The translations under genes were made by a program, and so were the position numbers. This document shows, piece after piece, positions 44,286-53,259 of a DNA stretch of 64,000 nucleotides. The DNA is from Porphyra umbilicalis. Its lineage: Eukaryota; Rhodophyta; Bangiophyceae; Bangiales; Bangiaceae. How positions within the stretch are numbered: the first letter of the stretch is position 1; each line of letters starts with the position of its first letter. The notes beneath the pieces were generated by a model that did no database searches, was not told the origin of the DNA, and saw nothing but the letters and a program-made list of their open reading frames with translations. The DNA lies in NCBI GenBank assembly GCA_002049455.2, contig KV918840.1:1-64000 (forward strand), read 5' to 3'.

Positions 44286-45701
44286 ATGGCGTTCATCACG
44301 TCGGTGGGTGTGTTTGGCCGCGGCGCCGCTCTGCGGAGCTCCTCCACGACGCAGACCCCCCCCGCGCGCACGATTGCGGCGCTGCAGGCGCCCGGCTCGG
44401 CCGTGACGGCGATCCGGGTGCCGTCGGACGCGGTCGCCAAGCCCGCGCCGTACCCCACCGCCGGCCCCGCCACCTACTCGTCGGTCGCCGCGACGATTGA
44501 CGCGCCGCGCCTGTCGGCATGGGACGCGGACGTGGCCGTCGGTGCGGCGATCCGCCAGGTGTTTGGCAACGCGTACCTGTTTGAGGAGGAGTCGGTGGAC
44601 GTGGCGGTGCTCGCGTCGCAGTTCCGCGGCGGCAACCTGACGATGAAGGAGATGGTCCGTGGGCTGGCCAAGACGGCCGCCTACAAGTCGCGGTTCATGA
44701 GCCCCAACTCGACGTACCGCCTGGTGGAGCTCAACTATAAGCACCTCCTCGGCCGCGGCCCGACGCAGGCTGAGGTGTCGGCGCACACGCAGACGCTGAT
44801 GACGGCCGGCTTTGACGCGGACATTGACTCGTACTTTGGTGAGGAGTATGACGCGCTGTTTGGTGACAACGTCGTGCCGAGCACCGTCTTCCGCGGCACC
44901 TACCGCTCATCGGAGGAGTTTAACCGCATGTGTAAGTCCAACGCGGGCCCCGCCGGGTCGGACAAGGCCAAGCGCGGCCTCAACATGCTCGTGACGGTTG
45001 CCACTGGCGGCCCGACGGACTATGATGATGTTGCCAGCGGCCTGCCGTCGGCCGTCTCGGCCTCGACGCTGACGTTTGGTTCGGCCGGCTACTGGACGGC
45101 TGCCCAAAAGGCCGAAGACGAGGGCCGGAGCGTGTCCCCCAAGGCCAAGCTGACGCCCCCGCCGCCCGCCAACGCAACGGCCTACTCCTTCCGCTTCCCC
45201 CCGTCGCGGCTCAACCGGGCTCCGTTTATTGTCATCAACAACATTGGCTCCTCGGACGAGACGCGGTCGGTCATTGTGAGCAACGTGGAGATGCGGACGG
45301 ACATTGGCGCGGGCGACTCGCTTAAGGCGGGCGTCACGGCGACACCGACGGGCGCGCCCGAGGCGGCGGCGGCGGTGGCCCGCTTCTACCCGTCGGGTAT
45401 GAACGTTGCGCCTTTCGTGTCGGTGCACGACACCAAGAATCCGTACACGCAATCCGTGTCGGTGGTCATGTCGGAGGTGCCGGTTAACTTGAGGTCGGGT
45501 GCCGCCATCCTGGGTGGCGACTCGGAGCCGTCGTCCGAGGCGCTGACGACCTTTGCGGGGCGCGGCCTCAACCAGGCGCCCAATGTGACGGCGACGTACC
45601 GCACCAGCAATGACGACTCTCTCGTCTACATGGACAAGACGGAGGTGCCGCTGCCGATGGCCGAGGCCGCCGCCATCCTGGCAAAGTACCGGAAGAACTG
45701 A
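44286..45701 (+). CDS. Phycobilisome linker polypeptide, plastid-targeted (471 aa)
   Basis: Holds phycobiliprotein discs together in the phycobilisome on the plastid thylakoid surface. The N-terminal 50 residues (MAFITSVGVFGRGAALRSSS...) are Ser/Thr/Ala-rich with an aromatic residue near the start, as expected of a red algal transit peptide, so the gene is nuclear. Residues about 70-240 form the linker domain (WDADVAVGAAIRQVFGNAYLF, FMSPNSTYRLVELNYKHLLGRGPT, YDALFGDNVVP, FRGTYRSSEEFNRMCK). The remaining 170 residues contain three similar segments (RLNRAPFIVINN, GMNVAPFVSVHD, GLNQAPNVTATY), which I do not recognise. It is a single exon. The rod or rod-core type cannot be decided by eye. Confidence 0.88.
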   Translation: MAFITSVGVFGRGAALRSSSTTQTPPARTIAALQAPGSAVTAIRVPSDAVAKPAPYPTAGPATYSSVAATIDAPRLSAWDADVAVGAAIRQVFGNAYLFEEESVDVAVLASQFRGGNLTMKEMVRGLAKTAAYKSRFMSPNSTYRLVELNYKHLLGRGPTQAEVSAHTQTLMTAGFDADIDSYFGEEYDALFGDNVVPSTVFRGTYRSSEEFNRMCKSNAGPAGSDKAKRGLNMLVTVATGGPTDYDDVASGLPSAVSASTLTFGSAGYWTAAQKAEDEGRSVSPKAKLTPPPPANATAYSFRFPPSRLNRAPFIVINNIGSSDETRSVIVSNVEMRTDIGAGDSLKAGVTATPTGAPEAAAAVARFYPSGMNVAPFVSVHDTKNPYTQSVSVVMSEVPVNLRSGAAILGGDSEPSSEALTTFAGRGLNQAPNVTATYRTSNDDSLVYMDKTEVPLPMAEAAAILAKYRKN

Positions 45702-46301
45702 AGCTCCGTTGCGCTGGGGCGGGAAGGGCATGTGGGGGTGTAGCAACGGCGCGGGCGCCGTGGCGGTGGGGCTGTCTAGGGAGGTGGGGCGGGTCGGTCG
45801 GCGGTTTTGGGCGGTGGGAGCGCGCTCGCGCAGCGAGTTTGGACTTGAGCTTCCCCGCCGCTGCTGGGTGGCCCTTGGCGCTTGTGAGGGGGCTGTACAT
45901 ATAGTCTCTGCAGTGCATGCGAGGGGCTTGAGCCCGCGTTTGAGGCAATGACGTACGGGGACTCGGCCATTGCCAATAACAGTTTGTCTTCTTCGATTCA
46001 CGTGGCGACGCACCGGGACCCGGTGCGCCTCGACGCTGGCGCCTTGTGCTTTCCCACGCTCGCCGCTGGCCGTCTAGCTAGCCAGCAAAACGTCCCCCTG
46101 TCACACCGCGTTGGCCCCATTGCAGACTCTGTGCGCGGCGCCCTCCAAGGCACCGCGCAGGGTCGCGACGCGCCGCCGCACGCCACCCCCACTCGCCCTC
46201 CCCCGCGTGGCATTACAGAATGGGCGCCCCGCATTCCACCCCCACTTGCATCTGGGTGGGGATTAAGTCGTGGTGAAGGGCGGGTCGTCCTCTATTACAT
46301 A

Positions 46302-46396
46302 CAGCCATTCTCACAAAAACCTCGCACGCCAACTGTTGCACGACTCTTACAAATCGGCCTCTGCGACCCCGTGCGAGGTCTTTGTGAGAACGGCTG
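46302..46396. mobile_element. Short fold-back MITE (95 bp, TA-flanked)
   Basis: CAGCCATTCTCACAAAAACC at the left is inverted as GGTCTTTGTGAGAACGGCTG at the right, with two mismatches. The inner bases CTCGCAC/GTGCGAG extend the stem. TA flanks both ends (46300-46301 and 46397-46398). The size and TA flanks suggest a mariner-like fold-back element; its stem is not the one of the MITE at 1369. Confidence 0.65.
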
Positions 46397-47519
46397 TACA
46401 GTACCATGCGCGCGGTGCCGCCGCCTCTGCGCGTCTCCGCCGCACCGTCCCGCGCCTGCCACCCGTTGCCACCACCGACGTCCACGCGCTGCGGCGCGGC
46501 GCCGGCCCCCCGCCCGTGGGTCCCCCGCCCCCACCCCGCGCCGCGCATCAATGGGGCCGTCGCCGACCCCGCGGCTGCCACCGGGCGGCTGCGCCACCGC
46601 TGGCGCGCCCCGCGCCCGCGCTTTGTTGCTACCGCCGCCGCCAACGCACCCCCCCGTCACGGGGGCACCCCCGCCACGGTGGCGGGGGTGCCCCCCCCCC
46701 CCCCCCTGGCCACCGGCGGCGTCCGACTGCGGCGCCAGCCGCGGCGCCACGCCGCCGCCGCGTCGCCGCGCGCGCCCGCCGGTCGGCGTGGCGGCCCGCG
46801 CGGCGGCGGCGCGCCGCCGCCGCGCCGGCGCGGGTGGGGGCGGCGGGCGTCTGTGGGCGACGCTGCCGCCGTCGGCGGCGGTGGTGCTGCCACGGCGGGC
46901 GGGCGGGGACAATGGGGATGACGTGGGCGCCGCCGAGGCGTGGGGGTGGGGGTACCCGCCGCGTCATGCGTGCCGCGCGCGCGTTTGGGTGGTCGCACAC
47001 CCCTTGCGGCCGCCTTGCGCGTGATGGGCGTCGCCGGGGGTGGCGGGCGCGCCGACGGCCCCGGGGGCACCCCCGCCCGTCCCGTGGATGCACCGCTGAC
47101 GACGGTCGGGGGGTGGATGGAGGACGGGGGGGGGGGGGGCGCCCGCCAGCCGCCGCCGTGGAGGCGGCGTACCAAGCGTCGGCCGCGGCGGCGGGGCGTC
47201 GGCCGCCGACGCGCCCGCCGTGCACGGCGGCGCGCGTGTCTTTCCTGCGTTTTCAACCGCTGCCGGGGTGCCCCACCCCCCGCCGCTCCCCATCCTTTTG
47301 CCGCCACGCCGTCGTGGCGGCCATGGACGGGTGGCCCGCCCCGCGTCGGCAGACTGCGGCACCCACCCACTCGGCGGCACGGCCCCACCCTTCTTTTTTT
47401 GCGCTTCTTGGCTTGTGTCTGCTTGCTTTTTTTTGTTGGGCTCGACGCGCGCGCGGCGTGCCCCGCGCCGCATCTGCCGCCGCCCGTACGTGCTGCCGTG
47501 GTTACCACCCTTAGTTCCC

Positions 47520-47700
47520 ACCCATCCCCCACCCCCCACCCTGCCCCTCCCCCCCCTACGACACATCCCCCCGACCACACACCCCTCCTAACACACCCTT
47601 CCCCTACCACACATCCCCCCTACCACACCCCCCCCGACCACACACACACCCTACCACATACACACCCTACCAGCACCCCCGTACCACACACACCTCCTAC
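47520..47700. repeat. C/A-rich low-complexity tract
   Basis: Irregular repeats of ACCACAC and CCCCCTAC on the plus strand, ending 18 bp before the Kazal gene start. It is probably the 5' leader of that gene. Confidence 0.65.
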
Positions 47701-47717
47701 ACCCTGCCACCACCGCC

Positions 47718-48917
47718 ATGGTCCTCGGTAGCGCCACATGCCGGCCACTCGCCCGCCGCGGCCGGCGCCTGGGCACCTCCGTCGCCATTGCCGTCGCGGT
47801 CGCCGTCGTGGTCCTTGCTGCCTCTGTCGGCCTTGTCGCCGCCGATGACAAGGAGGCCAAGCGGCGCTACTACTCGAGCTCCGACCCGCTGCCGGCCGCG
47901 CCGCCGCAAGCGACCTACTACCCGCCGCCGCCCTACCGGTCGGGGCGGGCCGTTGCGGGCGCGCGGGGCGCGGGCAAGCCCCCGTCTGTCACGGCGGCGG
48001 CGGCGGCGCCCGCCACCGCCACCGCCGCCGCCGCCGCGCCGTCCCACTCCGTCACGGTCGCCAATGGCCACGGCGCCGAGTACGTTGTCACGTTCAACGC
48101 CGCCGGCGCGTACGTGTCCATCGTCGTGGCCGGCACGGGGGCGGCCGCCGCGTCGCGGCGGCCGCCGTTGCGCGGCGGCGGCGACGAGGCGCGCGTCGGC
48201 GTCGTGACGGTTGTGAACAATGGCGGCGGCGTGCCCTACCTGGTCGTCTTTTCGACGGCCGGCGACCCGCTGCGTGTGCTTCGGGCGCCGGCCGATATGG
48301 GTGTGACGCTGCCGGCGGCGTGGGCGGCACCGACGGCGTCCGCCGACGCGGGGGTGGGGGCGGCGGCGGCGGGCGAGCCCGCCGCGGGGGCAACCGGCGA
48401 GTGGGGCGCCGGCGCAGAGGAGACGGCCGCTGCGGCGGCGCCGGCTGACGCGGAGGCGTGGGTAGGGGCAGAGGCGGACGGTGCTCCCATGGAAACGGGC
48501 GCGGCGGCCGCAGACAGTGGCACCGCCTGGCCCACGCCCGATGCTGTCGACGACGCCTTTGGCGCGGCCGAGCCGTCGCCGCTGCCGTCGCTCGCCGCGG
48601 CGGTGGCGCCGCTGACCGAGGAGCCCCGGGGCATTGCTGGCCTCCCAAAGTACGCCTCGTGCAGCGCCGACGAGTGCTCGTCCTTTGGGGAGGGCCATCG
48701 GTGCAAGCTCGGCGCGACGCAAGACACGTTTCCGCTCAGCTGCAGCACTTTCTCGACGGTCGTGCCGTGCGACTGGGGGTGCCGCTCGGACGTGTGGGCG
48801 GGGGAGCTGCTGTGTGGGAGCGACGGCACCAGCTACGCGTCTCGCTGCTTTTTGAACCGCGCGAGCTGCCAGAGTGGGTACACGCTGACGGCGAGCAGCA
48901 CGTGGGGGCCGTGCTAG
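47718..48917 (+). CDS. Secreted protein with C-terminal Kazal-type domain (399 aa)
   Basis: The N-terminus has a basic start followed by TSVAIAVAVAVVVLAASVGLVAA, a signal peptide or anchor (about residues 20-42). Two similar segments follow, HSVTVANGHGAEYVVTFNAAG and VGVVTVVNNGGGVPYLVVFSTAG, which look like a small beta-rich repeat. After an acidic alanine-rich linker, the last 90 residues are cysteine-rich and end with LLCGSDGTSYASRCFLNRASC, matching the Kazal signature C-G-S-D-G-x-T-Y-x-N-x-C-x-L-x2-A-x-C. Kazal domains inhibit serine proteases or bind extracellular ligands. The target is unknown. Single exon; the ATG is in CGCCATGG context. The gene is convergent with the proteasome gene. 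Confidence 0.75.
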   Translation: MVLGSATCRPLARRGRRLGTSVAIAVAVAVVVLAASVGLVAADDKEAKRRYYSSSDPLPAAPPQATYYPPPPYRSGRAVAGARGAGKPPSVTAAAAAPATATAAAAAPSHSVTVANGHGAEYVVTFNAAGAYVSIVVAGTGAAAASRRPPLRGGGDEARVGVVTVVNNGGGVPYLVVFSTAGDPLRVLRAPADMGVTLPAAWAAPTASADAGVGAAAAGEPAAGATGEWGAGAEETAAAAAPADAEAWVGAEADGAPMETGAAAADSGTAWPTPDAVDDAFGAAEPSPLPSLAAAVAPLTEEPRGIAGLPKYASCSADECSSFGEGHRCKLGATQDTFPLSCSTFSTVVPCDWGCRSDVWAGELLCGSDGTSYASRCFLNRASCQSGYTLTASSTWGPC

Positions 48918-49619
48918 ATATCCTGGCGTGGTCGGGGGTGAGGGGGGGGGGGTGGTGGTGAAGCGGGGGGCCGTGGGTGGTGGCCTGACACTGCCGGCGG
49001 CAGGTGTGCGGTTTGGGGTTTGACACGGTTGTGTGGCGGAAGGGGCAGCTGGCCGGCGCCGTGTTGCCTGCGTGCGCGGGCGCGGCGGCGTGGCTCCCGG
49101 ACGCGTCTCGCCGTTGTGGGCATGCTTGAATGCCATCAAGGAGTGTCGCCGTGCGACGTTGCTTGTCAGGCACGAAAGCAAACATATGGGTTTGTATGGC
49201 CAGTCGGTCCGTCCTGGCATGACGCAGGAAGCACGGGTGCCTGTCTACACAGGACGGTGCTGCAAAAGGTGTACTGTAGGGGTGGGGGCTTGAACGCCCG
49301 TTGGGTGCGTAGAGGATGACAGAGAGTCAGGCGATGCGAAACGCGCTGGCAATGGTGGACGTCTGGGGCGCAGGAGCAGTGCACGCAGATACACGGGCAG
49401 GCAAGGGGGCCGCACCGTGTGGGTGCGCTCGCTATTGGACGCAAGCAAGACAAAGGTAGACGTGTTTTATGACACGCAACAAAAAGAGAGCGGGAGACCA
49501 TGATGGCAGCGTCGGCAACACCCACAAGTATCTACAGGCGGTTGGGTACTGCACGGGCACGGAGGCAGACCCCCAAAAGCCAAACGGTGCGCGCGCTGCA
49601 ACCCGAGCAGCGGTCGGTC
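48918..49619. other. Spacer between convergent genes
   Basis: 702 bp between the 3' ends of the Kazal gene and the proteasome gene. No gene recognised. Confidence 0.5.
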
Positions 49620-50988
49620 CTAGTCCTTCTCGCTCAACACCGTCAGGTGGGTCTCCACATCCTCGTCCGACAGGACAGTGAACTTCGGCCGCTTGGCCGA
49701 CACGACCGCCACCTCAATGTCCCGCGCCTTGAAGTCCGTCGCGATGACCGCCTGCAGCGACGCAATGGCCATCTGGATCGTGTCGGCTTCGGATAGCTCC
49801 GACGTTGGCGCGTCCTTGAGCTTCTTCTCCAGATAGTTGACCGCCTCCTGGTCCTTTTGGCCGGCCGCGCACGCGTGGTAGCCGATGAAGTAGCCCGCGG
49901 GGTCGCACTTGAACAGCTGCGGGCCGCGCTCCTCGTCCATCCCAATGAGCATCATGGCGACGCCCAGCGGCCGCATGTAGGCGTGCTGGGTATACACCTG
50001 GTTGCGGTCCGCAATCCGCTTGGCCAGGTAGTCGACGGGCACCTCGTACGCATAGTCAAACTTGAATTCGGCCGCCTCCTTTCGTGACCGCTGCACCTGG
50101 GCCTTGGCGTCGGCTGTTGACACCACGAGCCCAGGGGGAAGCGTACGACAGAGGAGCACAAGCGACAACCAGGATGAGACGAAATGGATACGTGGTTAGC
50201 AGTCGCACCGCAAAGCAAAACGACCAAATGACACCCAGCGGCGATGCGTCAAAGGGCCAATCGGCGACGACTAAGGCCACACAAAAAGAAGAGCAGCAAC
50301 CACCACAGTTTCATGCAACCACGACCAAACGTACTGATCACACCAGTGCTGACGCAGCCGTGGTTCTCCGACAAGCGGAACATGTGCGACACAGAGGTCG
50401 GGTCAATCAGCTTGTCTGGGACCTGTGCGCACAAGACAAGCACCGACAACAACCGCATGCGTCATCGCGTCCAAAGGTACAGCGGTTAGCAGCCGGAGGG
50501 TAAACGAACGCCTGCTCGGAAAGCCTCAAGCTGAAGAGGGAGGCGCCCAGTGCAAGCAATGCAATCCCGGGCGACCGCACTCGACGCCAAACACCCGCCC
50601 CGTGCCCAACCGCATGGCACAGACCGCTGCCACTCATCATGCACCTGAGCAGGTCACGCACGCACACACATGACTCTGCCACGGGTCATCAACCCAAGAT
50701 GGAGGAGCCCATACATAACGTTGCTGCCCGACGCCGCCACCCCAAACCGGCCACGCCCGCTCGACGCCCGCCTCCCACGCCGGCGCCTCTCGGCCCGCCG
50801 CCGCCCCCGTCGCCATCACGTACCTTCTTCTGCGTCACCGCGCACACGCTGTCCTTGCCACGAACGGCAATGGAGGTGATGCCTGGCGCCTTGACCGCTT
50901 TGAAGGCATACTCGACTTGGTACAAGCGCCCCTCGGGCGAAAAGACGGTAATGTGCCGATCGTAGCCGGAGCTGCTCCCGCGGCTCAT
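49620..50988 (-). CDS. PSMA6: 20S proteasome subunit alpha type-6 (alpha-1), three exons
   Basis: Core subunit of the 20S proteasome alpha ring (PAA in plants, PSMA6 in animals). Exons: 50988-50824, 50422-50335 and 50113-49620, total 248 residues, against about 246 in animals. It starts [20 protein letters not shown] followed by [11 protein letters not shown], the diagnostic alpha signature. Exon 2 gives [19 protein letters not shown]. Exon 3 gives [20 protein letters not shown] and ends HLTVLSEKD. The introns (401 and 221 bp) both start GTACGT and end CAG; the junctions reproduce the ungapped family alignment ([13 protein letters not shown]). There is no active-site Thr, as expected for an alpha subunit. 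It is divergent from the Abitram-like gene. Confidence 0.95.
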
Positions 50989-51455
50989 GGTGAAAGACAC
51001 AGAGAGCACCAAGTGCCTGGCACAGGCAAGGGAAAATAGACGGCCGCAGAGTCGAGCGATCCGGACGAGCACCGACAAGGGCGGCGCAGGTGCGGGCGAT
51101 GGGGGCGACCGCGCGGTTCGGGGGGGCGGACAGCGGGATCGGCTCGCACCACGGCTAAGTGGTAGCAAGCAATGATCCTCCGATGGACCAAGGAGGGATG
51201 TGCTTGGCACAGGCCCGAGACAGCAAGCCGCAGACGGCTACACAAAAAGTAGCACGCCTATGGGCATTGTGAGTAGTGCCGGGAATCCACGAATTAAGCG
51301 AATTACTGTCGCTGACGAGCACCTCGCGCTAGTTTGTAGCGTATGACAGCCTTAAATCCAGCGCTCATGGCGGTCGGGATCCGTAGTCCGTTGAGAGGGG
51401 GGTGGCCAGCTCTTTGATCGTGCTCGCCTTTCTGACCGCTCCCCCCTGCAGCGCC
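50989..51455. promoter_or_regulatory. Bidirectional promoter region
   Basis: 467 bp between the divergent start codons of the proteasome gene and the Abitram-like gene. No clear TATA box. It must hold both 5' leaders, so a shared promoter is likely. Confidence 0.5.
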
Positions 51456-52250
51456 ATGCCGCCACCTCCCTCGCCTATGGAGGCGGCCATCGCCGCCGCC
51501 CGACGGGTCATCTGTGGCCGCCCCCCCACCACCACCGAGCGCCTCTTCACCAAACACTATGCGCGGCACCACGCGTCGGCCGTCACCGACGCGGCGCGGA
51601 CTGTCGACGCGGAGGCGCTCCCCCCCCCCGGCACCCCCTCGGGCGGGGCGGACGTGTGCATCTGCCGCCACTCCAACGGCATCTGCGTCGTCACCCTCTC
51701 CGAGTTGCACCCGCTTGTGCGCTCCCGCGGGCGCGTCAGCGACGTGGACTTTCGCGACGTCAAAGTCGTGACGGGCAAGAAGAAGCGGGGCGGCACGCTC
51801 GTCGAGGCGGGCACCAAACTCGCGCGCATCACCACCGCCGGGGGGCTCGTCTACTCGGTGCGCGCGGGCGTGCGCGGCACGCTCGTCGAGGTCAACCCGG
51901 CGCTCGCCGCGTCGCCGCAGCTGGCCGTCGAGGAGCCCGCAGCGGCGGGCTACCTCGCCGTTGTCATGCCGACGCTGCACCACGTCAAGACGGCGGTGGA
52001 CCACCTGCTTGGCCGGGACGCGTACCTCGAGCGCCTGCTGCGGGAGGAGCGGGGGGTGCCTGAGCCAGTGGGGGAGGGGGGAGGGGGGGGGGGGGGGGGT
52101 CTGGGGGAGGAGGCGACGCGCCGCCGGCGGTGGACGCGGATGGGGAGCAGGGGGTACCCACCGCGGCCTAGTCACTCGCCCGCGACGGAGACGGTCTTGG
52201 GGTGGTCCGTGGCACCCACCCCACCGCCCACGCATGCAACTCTGTGGTGA
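51456..52250 (+). CDS. Abitram/FAM206-like protein
   Basis: Matches the actin-binding transcription modulator family (Abitram, Simiate). Landmarks: ERLFTKHYARHH, CICRHSNGICVVTLSELHPL, GKKKRGGTLVEAGTKLARI, YSVRAGVRGTLVEVNPAL, and GYLAVVMPTLHHVKTAVDHL, in the family order and spacing. The central part has the look of a biotinyl/lipoyl-like beta sandwich. The family is small (about 180 residues); the animal protein is reported nuclear and actin-binding, and its role in algae is unknown. ATG 51456 (GCGCCATGCC) is used; a GTG-initiated extension to 51402 is unlikely. The tail after a 17-G run (52083-52099) is doubtful: the alternative frame after the run stops at 52169-52171. Confidence 0.8.
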   Translation: MPPPPSPMEAAIAAARRVICGRPPTTTERLFTKHYARHHASAVTDAARTVDAEALPPPGTPSGGADVCICRHSNGICVVTLSELHPLVRSRGRVSDVDFRDVKVVTGKKKRGGTLVEAGTKLARITTAGGLVYSVRAGVRGTLVEVNPALAASPQLAVEEPAAAGYLAVVMPTLHHVKTAVDHLLGRDAYLERLLREERGVPEPVGEGGGGGGGGLGEEATRRRRWTRMGSRGYPPRPSHSPATETVLGWSVAPTPPPTHATLW

Positions 52251-53259
52251 GCGTTGCGTGACCGCATGCACCCACGCTAGGAGTGGCACACGGACAAACA
52301 CAACTACGACAGACAGCGTGGTCCCCCCTCTTGTCGGGCGGACCAGCGAGGGCGCCGCCGCACGAGTGGCCACGGCGGCAACGGCGCGGCGGCGAGCCGG
52401 GATGGAGGGGGTGCGCTGGAGCGTGGACGGCTGCCGCGACGGCGGTCGGTAGGGGCGCAGCTCTAGCAACACGGAAGGCCGTCTTGTACCTCTTGCGACA
52501 TGAACAGTTGGATGGACAGGCCTTGCCAAGGAAGCCACATTGCGTCGTGGAGCGGTACGTCGGCATGCCGCGGCGGGACCAAAGGGGCAGAAGGGCGGCC
52601 GCGCGGTCGGCGCGCACTGGGAGAACCGACAGTGATGCCGCGGCATGTATGGCGACCTCGATGACGGGGCGGCGACAAGCCGCGACGGCGGGGACGCGCA
52701 GGAGCCTGGACTGTGACGGCGACGGCCATCGTCTGCAAAGTGGGGCATATGCTGATTTGCTGTACTGGCGCTGGTACCCACAATTTTCAAATTGCCTCCG
52801 AACGCCTCCAGTACAGGCTGAAATGGCATGTACTAGGCCATATTCGACCCCCCTCCACACTGCAAAACTTCCAATATAGTATAGAAACGATATTCGCGTT
52901 TTAGACCGAGGCGCATCACTGCACTCTCGCAGTATAGACAAGAACTGCGTCCCAGACATGAAACGTCGACCTCTGTGACAGCCAGATTGCGGTTGTCTCT
53001 GAGCGAAGAGCGTGTCCGGTCAACGGAGCGTTACGTGGTGCACGGAGAAGCACTCGCCCGGCCGCATTCCGGCCGTGTACGTGACGCTGCCTGGATCGAT
53101 TACGTTGCAGGGCAAATGGTGGTGTATGTTGCGCTCCCTGGGGCTTCCAGGTGCTCCCTTCACCCCCCCCCCACCGGCTCCCTGGGACGCTTCGCGGGGC
53201 TGCCCCCCGCCCCCTCCCCCCCCCCCCCCCCCTCCCCCCCCCACTCCACTTGCACACCA
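52251..53259. other. Boundary between gene island and large transposon
   Basis: No gene recognised. From about 52750 the sequence is AT-richer and contains CAGTAC motifs and the shared segment at 52813-52904, so the left edge of the large element probably lies near 52700. Confidence 0.45.
52813..52904 (+). repeat. Segment shared with 16967-17066
   Basis: CCAGTACAGGCTGAAATGGC, then GGCCATATTCGACCC, then ATATTCGCGTTTTAGA, in the same order as at 16967. It lies 2.8 kb outside the unknown gene at 55669, close to the distance (2.9 kb) of the other copy from the transposase at 19925. Confidence 0.6.

Larger units (their letters stand above)
45702..47717. other. 2 kb without a recognised gene
   Basis: Contains a short fold-back element (46302-46396), a GC-rich tract with open frames on both strands (46400-47500) and a C/A-rich microsatellite-like tract (47520-47700) just before the Kazal gene. 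None of the frames shows a domain. Confidence 0.45.

Noticed and set aside
46400-47500. Host gene in the GC-rich tract after the phycobilisome linker
   Set aside because: Open frames occur on both strands without any domain, signal peptide or plausible start context.
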